Positions 35,822 to 46,155 of a stretch of DNA of 64,000 bases are shown here, in pieces. Origin of the DNA: Larix kaempferi (Eukaryota > Streptophyta > Pinopsida > Pinales > Pinaceae). The DNA is taken from the NCBI GenBank assembly GCA_027924585.1, contig BSBM01000423.1, positions 5,444,001 to 5,508,000 on the forward strand, written 5' to 3'. The position numbers were made by a program, and so were the translations under genes. The notes beneath the pieces are model-generated. The model was not told the DNA's origin. It saw nothing but the letters and a program-made list of their open reading frames with translations, and searched no databases. The first letter of the stretch is position 1; the number at the start of each line of letters is the position of its first letter.

Positions 35822-36331
35822 ATGTGTGATGAAGAATATTAGTTCCCGGAAGGTTCAGACAATTGGCATCCCAAAAAGATAGAGATCTGGGTTTGGTGTG
35901 ACAAGATCGAAAGAGAGTTTGCAAGGAAAGAGAATAGACATTCACGTCTATCCAGTGTAGAGTGGTTGAATAGATATTTGTGGAAAGAGATTCACAATAT
36001 TTTCTGGACGTCATTTCCAAACGAGCTGCACGAGTGGATCTCAAGACTCGCAGAGAAGAAAAACTGTTTTCAAGGAGGAGTTCCTACAGAGAGGACTCCG
36101 GAGCTCATAGCATAGCTCAAAGTGATAGACAGCCCATTGTCGCACGCAATCGACTTCTGGGTTGATCACATGCTAGAAGGATTTGTAACAAAATTCCCGG
36201 TCGACACATTGAAATCCTACAGCCAGGCTGAAGCATACTTTTTCGAAGGGTTCAGAGGTAAGTACCTGAACAATCTCAGTCTATACATTAAAATGATTTT
36301 AGTTGAGAAAGGTGTTTTAAGAATGCAGTGA
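35822..36331 (+). pseudogene. ORF0 of element F, upstream of gag
   Basis: An in-frame reading of about 169 residues from ATG 35822 to TGA 36331, with TAG at about 35843 (probably from TGG) and one at about 36114 (probably from CAG). Contents: FPEGSDNWHPKKIEIWVWCD, LSSVEWLNRYLWKEIHNIFW, then IDFWVDHMLEGFVTKFPVDT and AYFFEGFRGKYLNN. Trp- and aromatic-rich, mixed charge, no motif I recognise. It ends 16 bases before the gag ATG. A separate ORF between PBS and gag is uncommon in Ty3 elements; it could also be a Gag N-terminal extension in another frame. Confidence 0.6.
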
Positions 36332-36347
36332 TATTTTTTAATCAGTC

Positions 36348-38274
36348 ATGGTAAACACTATATATAGTGATTTTGACGAAGAAACCCATAGTCTGAGAAG
36401 TGGAAAGAGATATAAGTTTAATAAATAAAATAATCCTGGAGGACCTAGACTCTGTGTGGACACTGAAATCCCATGTGACCTTAGCAACCAAACCACGCCA
36501 TCATCAACTATAATCCAGCCCATTACCCCTTAGAACATGCCCGCTGCAAGTGTTGCACATCCCACCCAACATAATACTCAGGCCACTCGACCTCAGACTA
36601 CCCCAGTTCAGAATACCCAGTCGCAGAACATCTTGCAGAGCGGTATCCCTAGCACTATCCTGAACTCCCTATTTACTTTTTCTACACAGAATCCCCCACA
36701 ACAACCTAGCACTAATCCGAGTCTTACCCAACCTAGCCCTACTCAGGGCACTACTCAGGGTGCTAAACCACCCAATAGAAGAATGGCAGATACTGACATG
36801 ACACTGTCAATATTTAAAGGAATGGGTCTAGAAGACCCAGATCAGCATTGGTTTCTCTACGAAGCCGTATGGAGTGTAAGACAGGTTCAGGACGATGCTG
36901 TGAAGAGAGTGCAGCTCATTACCACCTTCAGAGACAGAACTTTACATTGGTTTATGAAGTACTCTCAGGTGCAGCCCAAAACCCTCGCAGAAATTAAAGA
37001 TGTGCTTGTAGCAGAGTTTAAGAAACCAAAATCAGAATCTCAGTGTATAACTGAGTTGAAAGAAATAAAGCAGAAACCTACTAAAACAGTCTGGGAATTT
37101 GATCATAAATTTAAGACATTGTTAGATCAAGTGAGCTTTGTTATAGCTCCAAAACAGCACAAGGAATGGTTCATTGCTGCGCTATTAGCCCACATTAGAC
37201 AACCCTTGATGCAACAGAAGGTTGCGTCGCAGAAAGAGGCTTTGGAGATCGCAATGAAGCTAGAGGCTTCGTCGATCGGTGAGACTATCTCTGGGATGTC
37301 TCAGATCCAGAACCAACTCACCACTTTGACATTGGAATCGCAAAGCATGAAGAATGGAACATTGTCCCTTATTCCGAGACTACCTTAATAGTGATGTGCC
37401 AAACCCGATAAATCAGAACGAGGCACCATGGTGTGAAATTTGTAGGACCACAGGACATAGACCTAAGTACTACTATCTCATACAGAAATATGTAAAAACA
37501 CCCAAAATTTTATATTGCACTTTCTGTAAATCAGTTGGACATGATGAATCCAACTGTCGCGCATATGAGCTAATGAATGAAAGAAAGTGAGATATGGACG
37601 CAATGCGAGGCACTGGATTGTATCGGGTACGAGAGGAAAACCAGCCAAAGTAGAAGAATGCGCCATATGATCAAGGAGGATATAGAGGCTGTGGTGGTGG
37701 GTACCGCAGAAGAGGAAGAAATACCATCCCGAAGCAGGGAAGAGGCCGCAACCAGGTCATTTGTTATAATTGTGGCCAGCCAGGTCACATATCTAGAGAT
37801 TTTGTCAACCCATGCACTACATGCAACTATTGTAAGTCATTTGAGCATGTTATTGAAGACTACCCAGTGTTAGAGGTGGAGATGCAAAAAAGAAGAAGGA
37901 CGGAGGCACCAATCCCGAACATTCAGTGGATTGCAGCAGAAAACAAACCTGTCGATCCGAGCATCAACATTGTCACGCGTAGTGGCGCTGAGACAGGGCG
38001 AGACAGAGGAGCAGAAGCCGCGAGGTCAAGAGATTCTCACACAAAACAGACTCCTCTTGAGACAATATGCATAAGAAAATCCATGGGGAAAGCACATGTT
38101 TTCGACTTACAAAAGAACAAGGAATCCTTTATCGATGTGCAGGATACCTTCAGAGAGTCGGCACCCAAGTCGCTGAGGATCCCGTTGCGCAGTGAAATAC
38201 CACATGTCGAAGACATGCCAACTACTTATGATAGGATGAGCACCACGACAAATGTTGGTACCTCTGTTGCGTAG
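36348..38274 (+). pseudogene. Gag of element F with at least four zinc knuckles
   Basis: From ATG 36348 (MVNTIYSDFDEETHS) a frame with two stops reaches a Pro/Gln/Thr-rich stretch and a Gag core at 36780-37330: FKGMGLEDPDQHWFLYEAVW, LHWFMKYS, KKPKSESQCITELKEIKQKP, LLAHIRQPLMQQKV. One frameshift near 37354 follows; the piece HCPLFRDYL there looks like the tail of a deleted knuckle. Then come zinc knuckles WCEICRTTGHRPKYY (37430), YCTFCKSVGHDESNC (37515), CYNCGQPGHISRDF (37770) and CNYCKSFEHVIEDY (37825). Only the second keeps its last Cys; the others have Tyr, Phe and Tyr. Gag would package RNA. Confidence 0.9.
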
Positions 38275-38990
38275 TTCCTCGGGATTTGCATGAAGTTGTT
38301 AAAAAGTGAAAACTCCATCGTAGAGTTGCAAAAGTTGAGAAACCTATATAAGCCATAGAGCGAGATTGAATCCCCAGATAACGCAATTCACCGCATCAAG
38401 AAACAAAAGAGGATGGGCCGAGAGATGAGGCTTACTGTGTAGATAGGAGACTTTGAAATGGATGAGGTCATCCTTGATCTAGGATCTGAAGTGAATGTCC
38501 TAACTAAGCAAACATGGCAGCAGATGGGTTGACCAAAGCTGTTATGTTCACCTATCCAGTTGCGGATGGCCAATTAGGAGAAAGACATACCCTTCGGCCG
38601 GTTATCTAATGTGGTGGTTGATATTGATGGAGTACAGAGTCACGCAGACTTTGAAGTTATTGAGATTGTGGACGATAGTTAGACTTTTTCTGCATTGTGG
38701 GGAATTGAATGGGCTATTGATAACCTTGGTATCATAAATCTGAAGACAAAGAAAATGATCTTTAAAGGAAAGCATCTTAGGGTCATCAAACTGTTGGATC
38801 CTGCAGATGGTGAAAGATACAGCGAGCTGATTCAGGAGGAATCCAAAGCTCGGGACTTGGACCAACTATACCAGCTGACTGCGAACCAGGAAGATTACAT
38901 TAATCCTACTACGGATGGTACACTCAGCTAGAGATGCGACAGCTCTTGCGTCTCTGACTCAGAAGCAAGACTGGAAAATTGGCAAAGTCG
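38275..38990 (+). pseudogene. Aspartic protease of element F
   Basis: In the same frame as the knuckles and RT. The active site reads MDEVILDLGSEVNVLTKQTW (about 38461-38520), with Asp and a DLGS version of the DTG/DSG triad. The C-terminal part WGIEWAIDNLGIINLKTKKM (about 38698-38757) is the usual retropepsin end. In-frame stops near 38356, 38440, 38530, 38575, 38680 and 38929 replace likely Gln or Trp codons. Confidence 0.85.
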
Positions 38991-39860
38991 CATGCATGAA
39001 GTATCAACGAGGAGGTGCGCGCAGATGACAAAGTCACTGCACTGGATTGGAAAGGAGGTAAGCCCTATTCCCACATATGATGGTTCTGCTAATGTTTATT
39101 CCTTTATTCAAGAATATACTATAGCAATTGCAGATGAGCATAGATTACCCGCATTGGATATGGCACTGCGTGACACACCAGCTAGATGGTGGGCTGCGCA
39201 CAAGCAGACATTGACCACTTGGGATCAATGCAGGATTACGAGGTAGATTCGGTTTGCTGACAAGGTTACTTTACCTTTTGAAAATTATAATGGACAGACG
39301 GATCCTAAGCAGCATATGGCAGTCTGTTCACAAGCATGGGCTGAAAGGCCACATACAGAATGGGTACACCTGTTTGTACATACGGTGCAGGATGATATTC
39401 CAAGGAAATGGTACCTAGACCTGGAGTTGCGTAGGGAAACCACTGATTGGGATATGTTGACTACAAACTTCCAGAAGGACTTCAACTTTGAAGATGAGGA
39501 CCCACTGATACATGGGGCCTTGCAAATCATTAAGGAACGCATATTCCACGTAGACTGCCCACATAAACAAATGACTCGGGAAGAGTGCTTCGGAGCAGAC
39601 GACATTCCTATGGAACTCCTGTCAGATTGGAAAGAACACGGGGAACATGCCATAGAATGCTATAACTTAGCTGAAGAGGATGAGGATAAAGAGGAAGAAG
39701 ATGAGGATGATCCGCGCAACATAAACATACAAGAATTCGAGGGTGTGCGCGATGTAGAGGGACCTCCGTTGGAAATCCCATACATGAGTGGACCCGTGAA
39801 AACGCGGAAGGTGAACATTGGCACAAGCGAAGAGCCGAAGTTCGCGTCAATTGGAGACTA
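38991..39860 (+). pseudogene. Second Gag-like region of element F, between protease and RT
   Basis: The frame has two Gag-type segments: IPTYDGSANVYSFIQEYTIA with MALRDTPARWWAAHK and TWDQC (39070-39240), then one stop and LPFENYNGQTDPKQHM, TEWVHLFVHTVQDDIPRKWY and LELRRETTDWDMLTTNF (39270-39480). DP-x2-HM, W-x-HLF, IPRKWY and W-x2-L-x3-F match the retrotransposon Gag capsid pattern. An acidic run (EEDEDKEEEDEDD, about 39670-39710) follows. This is unexpected after a protease; it could be a domain reused in Pol or a captured Gag. Confidence 0.7.
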
Positions 39861-41330
39861 TTGAGACAATCAGACTGTTGCTGAGATCGCACATACCTTA
39901 CATGAGTATCAAAAGCTATTCCCAACTAAATTCACAGAAATGAAGGGCATTCTGGGAGACTTAGGAGTCATGAAAATACCTCTTAAGCCAGGCACCAAGC
40001 CTGTTAAGCAAAGGCCATACAGATTAAATCGGTGATACAAAGAACGAGTGCGAGCAGAGCTGGATAAAATGCTCAAGGCAGGAATCATTGAGCCTATTGA
40101 AGAATCTGAGTGGATTATCCCCATGGTCATTCAAGACAAGAAAACAAAAGGTGAGATCAGGATTTGTGTGGATCTCAGGAAACTGAATGATGCTTCCATG
40201 CACGACCCATTTCCTACTCCTTTTACAGATGAAGTGCTTGATAATGTTGGAGGGAATGAGGCCTACTCTTTTACTGATGGTTTCACCAGATATCATCAGA
40301 TCAGGATTGATCTCGCGGATAGGCATAAGACGAATTTTGCTACAGAATGGGGGTCGTTTCAGTACACAATAATGCCTTTAGGTCTGAAGAACGCGCCTGC
40401 CATCTTTTCCAGAGTTTTCGTCTCGGCCTTTAAAGATTTTACACATAAGTTCCTAGAAGCCTATTTTGATGACTGGACTGTGTTTGGATTACTAAAGAAC
40501 CATTGCCTGAATCTGAGAATGATGCTTGAAAAGTGTAGACAACATCAGATCTCCTTAAATCTAAAGAAGTGTGTTTTCTGTGTTCCCTATGGGATTCTAC
40601 TTGGACACATTGTCTATAAGCATGGTTTGATGGTTGATCCTGCGAAGATTGCAATCATTGTGAACTTGCCTACACCAAATCCAGTCAAGATGTTGCACTC
40701 TACATTAGGGTATATCAGATATTACAGGAAGTTCATAAAGGGTTATGCGTAGATAATTGCGACAATGGAGAAGCTGCTAAAGAAAGATGTGCCATTCATT
40801 TGGAATGCAGAGTGTGAGCAGGGTTTTCATACATTAAAAGAAAATATGGTTACTGCGCCGATCCTAGTTTTCCTAGACCGGGCGAAGCCATTCCACGTAC
40901 ATGTTGATGCGTCATGTATCGCGCTGGGAGTTGTATTAGCTCAGTCGGGTGAAGGGGGTATTGACCATCCCATTGCATTTTCAAGCAGGAAGCTCTCCAC
41001 AACAGAAACGAATTACACTAGTACTGAGAGAGAAGGTTTTGCGATGGTATAAGTGCTGTAGAAGTTCAGGCACTACTTGCTTAGTGCACACTTCCTCATG
41101 TTCACTCACCATTCCGCTTTGAAAGACCTAGTCAATAAGCCAGTGTTAGGGGGGAGAATATGCGGATGACTATTACTATTTCAAGAGTATGATTTTGAGA
41201 TCATTGTTAAGCTAGGTAGGTTGAACTTGGGACCTGATCATCTATTTATGATTGAGTCAGGAGAAGAACCGACGAACCTCGAAGACAATCTGCCTGACGT
41301 GCATTTGTTTTCTATATAGGTTGCCGATGA
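39861..41330 (+). pseudogene. Reverse transcriptase and RNase H of element F
   Basis: Same frame throughout. RT: LDKMLKAGIIEPIEESEW (about 40057), RICVDLRKLNDAS, SFTDGFTRYHQIRIDLADRH with the first catalytic Asp (40270), TIMPLGLKNAPAIFSRVF (40369), AYFDDWTVFG with the DD pair (40459), NLKKCVFCVPYGILLGH. RNase H: FHVHVDASCIALGVVLAQ (40890), HPIAFSSRKLSTTETNYT and REGFAMV. All visible catalytic Asp residues are kept. Stops near 39862, 40033, 40750, 41050, 41062, 41167 and 41320 break it. Confidence 0.93.
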
Positions 41331-42605
41331 TTATTATAAGGACATTATTGATTTTTTAACAGCAGGGTTGGCACCTCAAGAGTTCTCCATCCAAAAAAAG
41401 AAGCAGCTGGTAGTGCGTGCTGCAGACTTCACCATTATTGCAGGTCAGTTATACAAACTCAGACTAGATGAAGTCTTGCACAAATGTGTATTAGAGCATG
41501 AGAAACCATTCATCTTAGCGGATGCGCATTTAGGAGTCACAAGAGGTCACTATGCAGGAAGGGCTACCGCGTAGAAGATATTGCATGGAGGGCTATGGTG
41601 GCCTACGATCCATAAAGACTCAAAAGAGCATAGCCAGAACTGTGATGTATGTTAGAGGACAGGAAAATTTTAGCGTGGAGATGAAATTCCACTGAATCCA
41701 CAGTTGACCTTACAGGCATTTGAAAATTGGGCCATTGATTTTGTGGGACCTATTAATCCACCAGGGAAAAGTACTGGTGCAAGGTATATCATTACTGCTA
41801 TTTATTACCTCACAAGATGGGCGGAAGCAAAACCAGTAAAGGACTACAGCAGAGGTACTGCCGTGCAGTTCATCTTTGAAGAAATACTTTCAAGATTTGG
41901 ATGCCCGAAGATTTTTATGAGTGAAGAGGGCACTCACCTTTTGAAAAGAACTATTGAAGCTCTGACAGAAGAATTCCACATCCATCATCAGCGCAGTACC
42001 CCATATCATCCACAAGCGAATGGGACTATTGAGGCATTTAATAAAATACTGGAGAATGCACTCACTAAGGTTTGCAATGTGAATAGAGATGATTGGGATC
42101 TGCACATCTCATCTATTTTATGGGCATACATGACCACTTGCAAGAAACTGACTAGACATACACCTTTTCAATTGGATTATGGACAGGAGGCTATAATGCC
42201 AATGGAGTATATTGTCCCCAGCTTAAGAATTGTTGCATTTACAAGGATGGTAGACTGTGCAGTGCTGGACGAAAGGTTGTTACATTTGGTTGGGTTGGAG
42301 GAAGATCGATTCATCACAGGCTTCCAACAGCAAGTCCAGAAAGACCGTGAAAAAACATGGCATGACTGGCACATAAAGAACAAGTGCTTTCAAGTAGGTG
42401 ATCTGGTCTTCCTGTATGATAGAAAATTCATGAAATTTCCTAGAAACTTTAAAATACATTGGGTTGGCCCATATACTGTAATGCATGTTACTAATGGTGG
42501 CATAGTCTAGTTAGCTACATTAGCTGGAGATACCTTACCAAGTTTGGTAAATGGTAGCAGACTAAAGCTTTACCGCGATAGTCTGGCTGCGCACAGTTCT
42601 GTATG
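41331..42605 (+). pseudogene. Integrase of element F
   Basis: Zinc-binding region: ADAHLGVTRGHYAGRATA, a stop, KILHGGLWWPTIHKDSKEHS and CDVC (41520-41655). Core: FENWAIDFVGPINPPG with the first catalytic Asp (41713), YLTRWAEAKPVKDY, then KIFMSEEGTHL (41911), where Glu-Glu stands in place of the usual second catalytic Asp, and PYHPQANGTIEAFNK with the catalytic Glu (42002). The C-terminal KNKCFQVGDLVFLYD and IHWVGPYTV follow. No chromodomain is visible. Stops near 41572, 41656, 41671 and 42508; it ends at TGA 42604. Confidence 0.92.
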
Positions 42606-43195
42606 ATTCAGGGAAGTATACCACGCAATATTGTTGAAGTTGAGCGCGTGAAAAAAAAAAGACCAGATACTGATTGCGCAGAAGGTGGAACGATCGTCGT
42701 GCAGAAGATGACACCAAGTGTGTGTCCCGAAGTAAACATCCTGTTAGAACGCCAGCACATTATGACGGAAACCGTTAGAATGACATATGTCAGTCCATTA
42801 GTGGGTCGTTAACCAAATTGGAGGCACATAAGCAGTTTTAAATTTTAAGGGCGGATGTGACATTTTGGAACCCATTAAAGACTGATGTGACCAGTTAAGC
42901 ATCAAAATCCGGTTGGCAGGCTGAGCCATTAACGCTGATTAAACGGAGTTGACAAGCTGGCTTGCCAAGCAACTTTTTGGCATTTAAGGAAACAACATTG
43001 GCATGATGAGAAGGATCGGCAGACACAACCAAGATCATACGCACTAACTGATAATGAATATGGCATTCAGTGCCTTGGCAACTGCAAAGGGCCATGTTGT
43101 AGACCAGCAACGGCTATAAATATTCCTCACGCAGCCACTTAACCATTTTCACCAAGCATTCAAACTATTCGAGAGCCGAGTGACCAAAGAATTGT
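42606..43195 (+). promoter_or_regulatory. Spacer before ORF3 of element F with a TATA box
   Basis: About 590 bp without a coding pattern. TATAAATA at 43115-43122 lies about 75 bp before the ORF3 ATG (43196), the spacing expected for its own transcription start. The octamer is the same as the TATA box in each LTR. Confidence 0.5.
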
Positions 43196-46150
43196 ATGAG
43201 TGAACAGGTTGAGTTGGCAGATATCTCCTGGCTATTTGAGCAAGTAGGGATTCCAACAGCAATGACGGTGATGAAGGTAGCTGCTTCCAGAAGTTCAGCA
43301 TGGCAGGCTATAGGAAGCAGCAAGGGAAAAGAGACAGCTTCAGAGAAGGGGGGGTCTGAAGTACCATTGCACCAGTCGACTTCGGCTCATAACTTACCCA
43401 TTTATCCAGTACCCGAATACATCCCTCTGCGGAAGATCGATGCCCCACCAGTCCACATAGAAAAGAATTTCAAGTATGAAATCCCAATTCCCACTATCTC
43501 TACTAGGGTAAAAATTGAGGAGAATTTGATGGGTGGTGTACTAGGTTGCAAGCTAGATGACTTGGACTTGCTTGAAAATACGCTGCCAGCACCGAAGACT
43601 TAACCACAATTTAGACCAGATGCATATATCAACTGAGTAAAGGACATGCAGACCAGCGCCAATAGGCTGGAAGTCCAAGAATGGCTAAGGCCCATCTGGC
43701 CATCATGCTTGTTAAATTTACTGCAAATGCCTCACTTTACTAAGAGCCCCGAGTTTTCCGCGGTAGTGCGCACGTTACTCACTTGCGTACATGAAGGCTT
43801 TTTATGGCTAGATACCCGCATTAATATCAACATTGATATGATCCATCACATTATAGGCCTGAACAAAAGAGGCGAGGACCCTACTGACCTCCTCATAAAG
43901 AGGGCGCAGGATAGAAATCTGAGCGCCAACGTCGCTAAAGAATTTGAAGTGGTGCGGAAGGGATGAGGGTTTCCAATGGCCGACCTCAAGGACCGCACAA
44001 TGAGTTTTATGACCTAGTTGTGTGCAGGAAATATTTTGCGCAAGTGTAGACCACCTGACATACTGGCGATCGCAATCAATGCAGTAGCTTACATATTGCA
44101 CGGCAAGCGTTATAATTGGTGCTAGTTCCTACTGAATGAGCTTTTGGTGGATATTCAAGAAATGCAGGATAATGGAGCACCATTCCATTTCAGCTGGCTA
44201 CTACTGCTAATAGCCTTTATAGGCTGGAAAGAGCCAGACGGGTATCAAGGAGCTCCGACCTTTGCAGGACAGGGACACGGAACATGTTTTACCAACTTAT
44301 GGGCAAGCTCAAAGGCATTAAGGCTACAACATATTGTTGAAGTCTTTCATGTCTATTATCACCAGTTGCATGAGACGATTATGGAAATGCCGCACATTTC
44401 CCAACCACTGACCGACAAGTATACATGCATCATGAGGTTTAGTGTGAGAAGGCACCAGTCGCACATTCAGCCAAGGGATGATGCGCAGGAAGGATTATGG
44501 TATCCAGGGTTTTACCGACTTCATGAGGACATCATTGAGGCCATGATGGAATGTTGGGAGGCTGATTGGAAAGTCCCCTTTTCGCAACGATGCGTCTGAT
44601 TATGAACATAACATCCCACCCATCTCGACGACCAAGATCGACATAAAAAGCTCAGATGAAGAAGACACCGAACGGGATAGTGAATACGTAGCAGCAAAGA
44701 AGGAAAAGAAGAGTGGGCTACCTACAGGCACACCCATTGAGGAAGAAAAGGATGACGTGCAGAGTCAACATACAGTGACATCAACAAGTAAAAGAAAGGC
44801 CACTGAAGGCCCCTCGCAACCGCAAGGCCAACGCACAAAGAAGAAGGCAGACAAACCTGAGTTCGGGCCACAACTACATCCAGATGATTACGAGATCATC
44901 GCAACAAAAGTGCAGGAAGTATGGGAAGAGACTCGTGCTAAAAAAGAAGCCAAGCAAGAACAACTGCAGTTGACCATGATCCAAGCTATGGAGGAGGTCA
45001 AGACAATGGTAGCCCACATGGAGTTGGGGAAGCCTAGTTCAGCTTCTGACGAGAAATTAGGCAGACCAAGCGCGCAAAGAAGACCACCTATTGTTGTAAG
45101 TCGGTATCCGCACATCTTGAACCTTGAACTGCACTACCTTATTTATCCAAATGAAACGGTTATGGAGGCAGTAAAAAATAGGCGCCTCGACCTAAACATT
45201 GGGGCCTTGCCCCTAGAAGACTTGAATGAGCTGCACATTAAAATTGTAGAAGAAACCCATGAGAGAGGCCTAGCCTCATACGATTAATGTGCACAACTAA
45301 CTGAAGATATCAAGCAGTTAAGGCAGGAATCAGATAACAACAAGTAAGAGTTGAGCGCAACCAGGGACAAAGGTTGGAAGCTGAAGGAAACCATTTCAGC
45401 GGTGTGCTAAAAAATAGAAGAATGCGAAGAAGAAGATGATGTGGAGGACACGATAAGGAAAATTGGGGCCAAGATAGAGTCCCTCACATCTGATAAAATA
45501 CAAATGGAAGCCTCTTACAAAGGAAAGATTGCAAAGTTGGAGGCTAGGCACCCTGTCGTTCCACCGGATCAATGGCCAGCTCCAGCCAATATGTCGAAGC
45601 AACCATGGATGGCATTTTGGCAGAGGTGAGGAAATGCCAAGACTTACTTGAGCAGATAACCACAAAAGTCACTGGATTGAATGAAGATCCTGCGCTCCAG
45701 TAGGTAAAAGCAGAATTATAGCAGAAGCAGCAACAGGTAGATGCTACAAGTGCGGAGCTGAAGAATGTGCCAGCTAGGGAGAAAGTGCAGAAATTTAATG
45801 AGGTCAAGGACCTGCAGAAATAGTTGGCGATACTAAGGGAGAAAGAGGCTGCTACATCAGACAGGTTGCAACCTATTGAACAGGAAGGCCTCTAATTGAT
45901 GCAACAATTCAACACAAAGTTCGGAGAACTTCAGGTAGCAGAACGATCCATGAAGGAACAAGTGGCTAGGGAGAAGGTCTCGCAGGAAACTCTGGATACC
46001 CTTCAAGGTTTCAAACAAAAAGCCAAGGAGATAGTTGTAGAGATAGAAGGAACTCTGCAAAACTTTACATCAAAGCTCACTACGGAGGAGGCTACAGTAC
46101 CAAAATCCGCAGGTACAAGTGGCTCGGGACGAGCCACAAGTGAGTTTTAG
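43196..46150 (+). pseudogene. Third ORF of element F
   Basis: From ATG 43196 (MSEQVELADISWLFEQVGIP) the frame runs, with stops at 43601, 43636, 43966, about 44015 and 44126, to 44599, then shifts at about 44600 and continues to 45287 and, with more breaks, to 46150. The middle block contains MIHHIIGLNKRGEDPTDLL, FPMADLKDRTMSFMT and FHFSWLLLLIAFIGWKEPDG; it resembles proteins annotated in plants as putative plant transposon proteins. The C-terminal third is basic/Glu-rich (KRKATEGPSQPQGQRTKKK) then coiled-coil-like. FSWLLLLIAFIG could be a membrane segment but is embedded in a soluble-looking domain, so an envelope role is not supported. Confidence 0.7.
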
Positions 46151-46155
46151 GGGCC
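46146..46155 (+). promoter_or_regulatory. Polypurine tract of element F
   Basis: TTTAGGGGCC immediately before the 3' LTR start TGTTGG; weak but correctly placed. Confidence 0.7.

Noticed and set aside
37354-42605. In-frame TAG codons as read-through or an altered code
   Set aside because: Stops lie at many Gln/Trp sites within catalytic domains, include TGA and TAA, and match ordinary deamination decay.
43196-46150. Envelope protein in element F
   Set aside because: No signal peptide or convincing membrane anchor; the hydrophobic run is inside a soluble-looking block.
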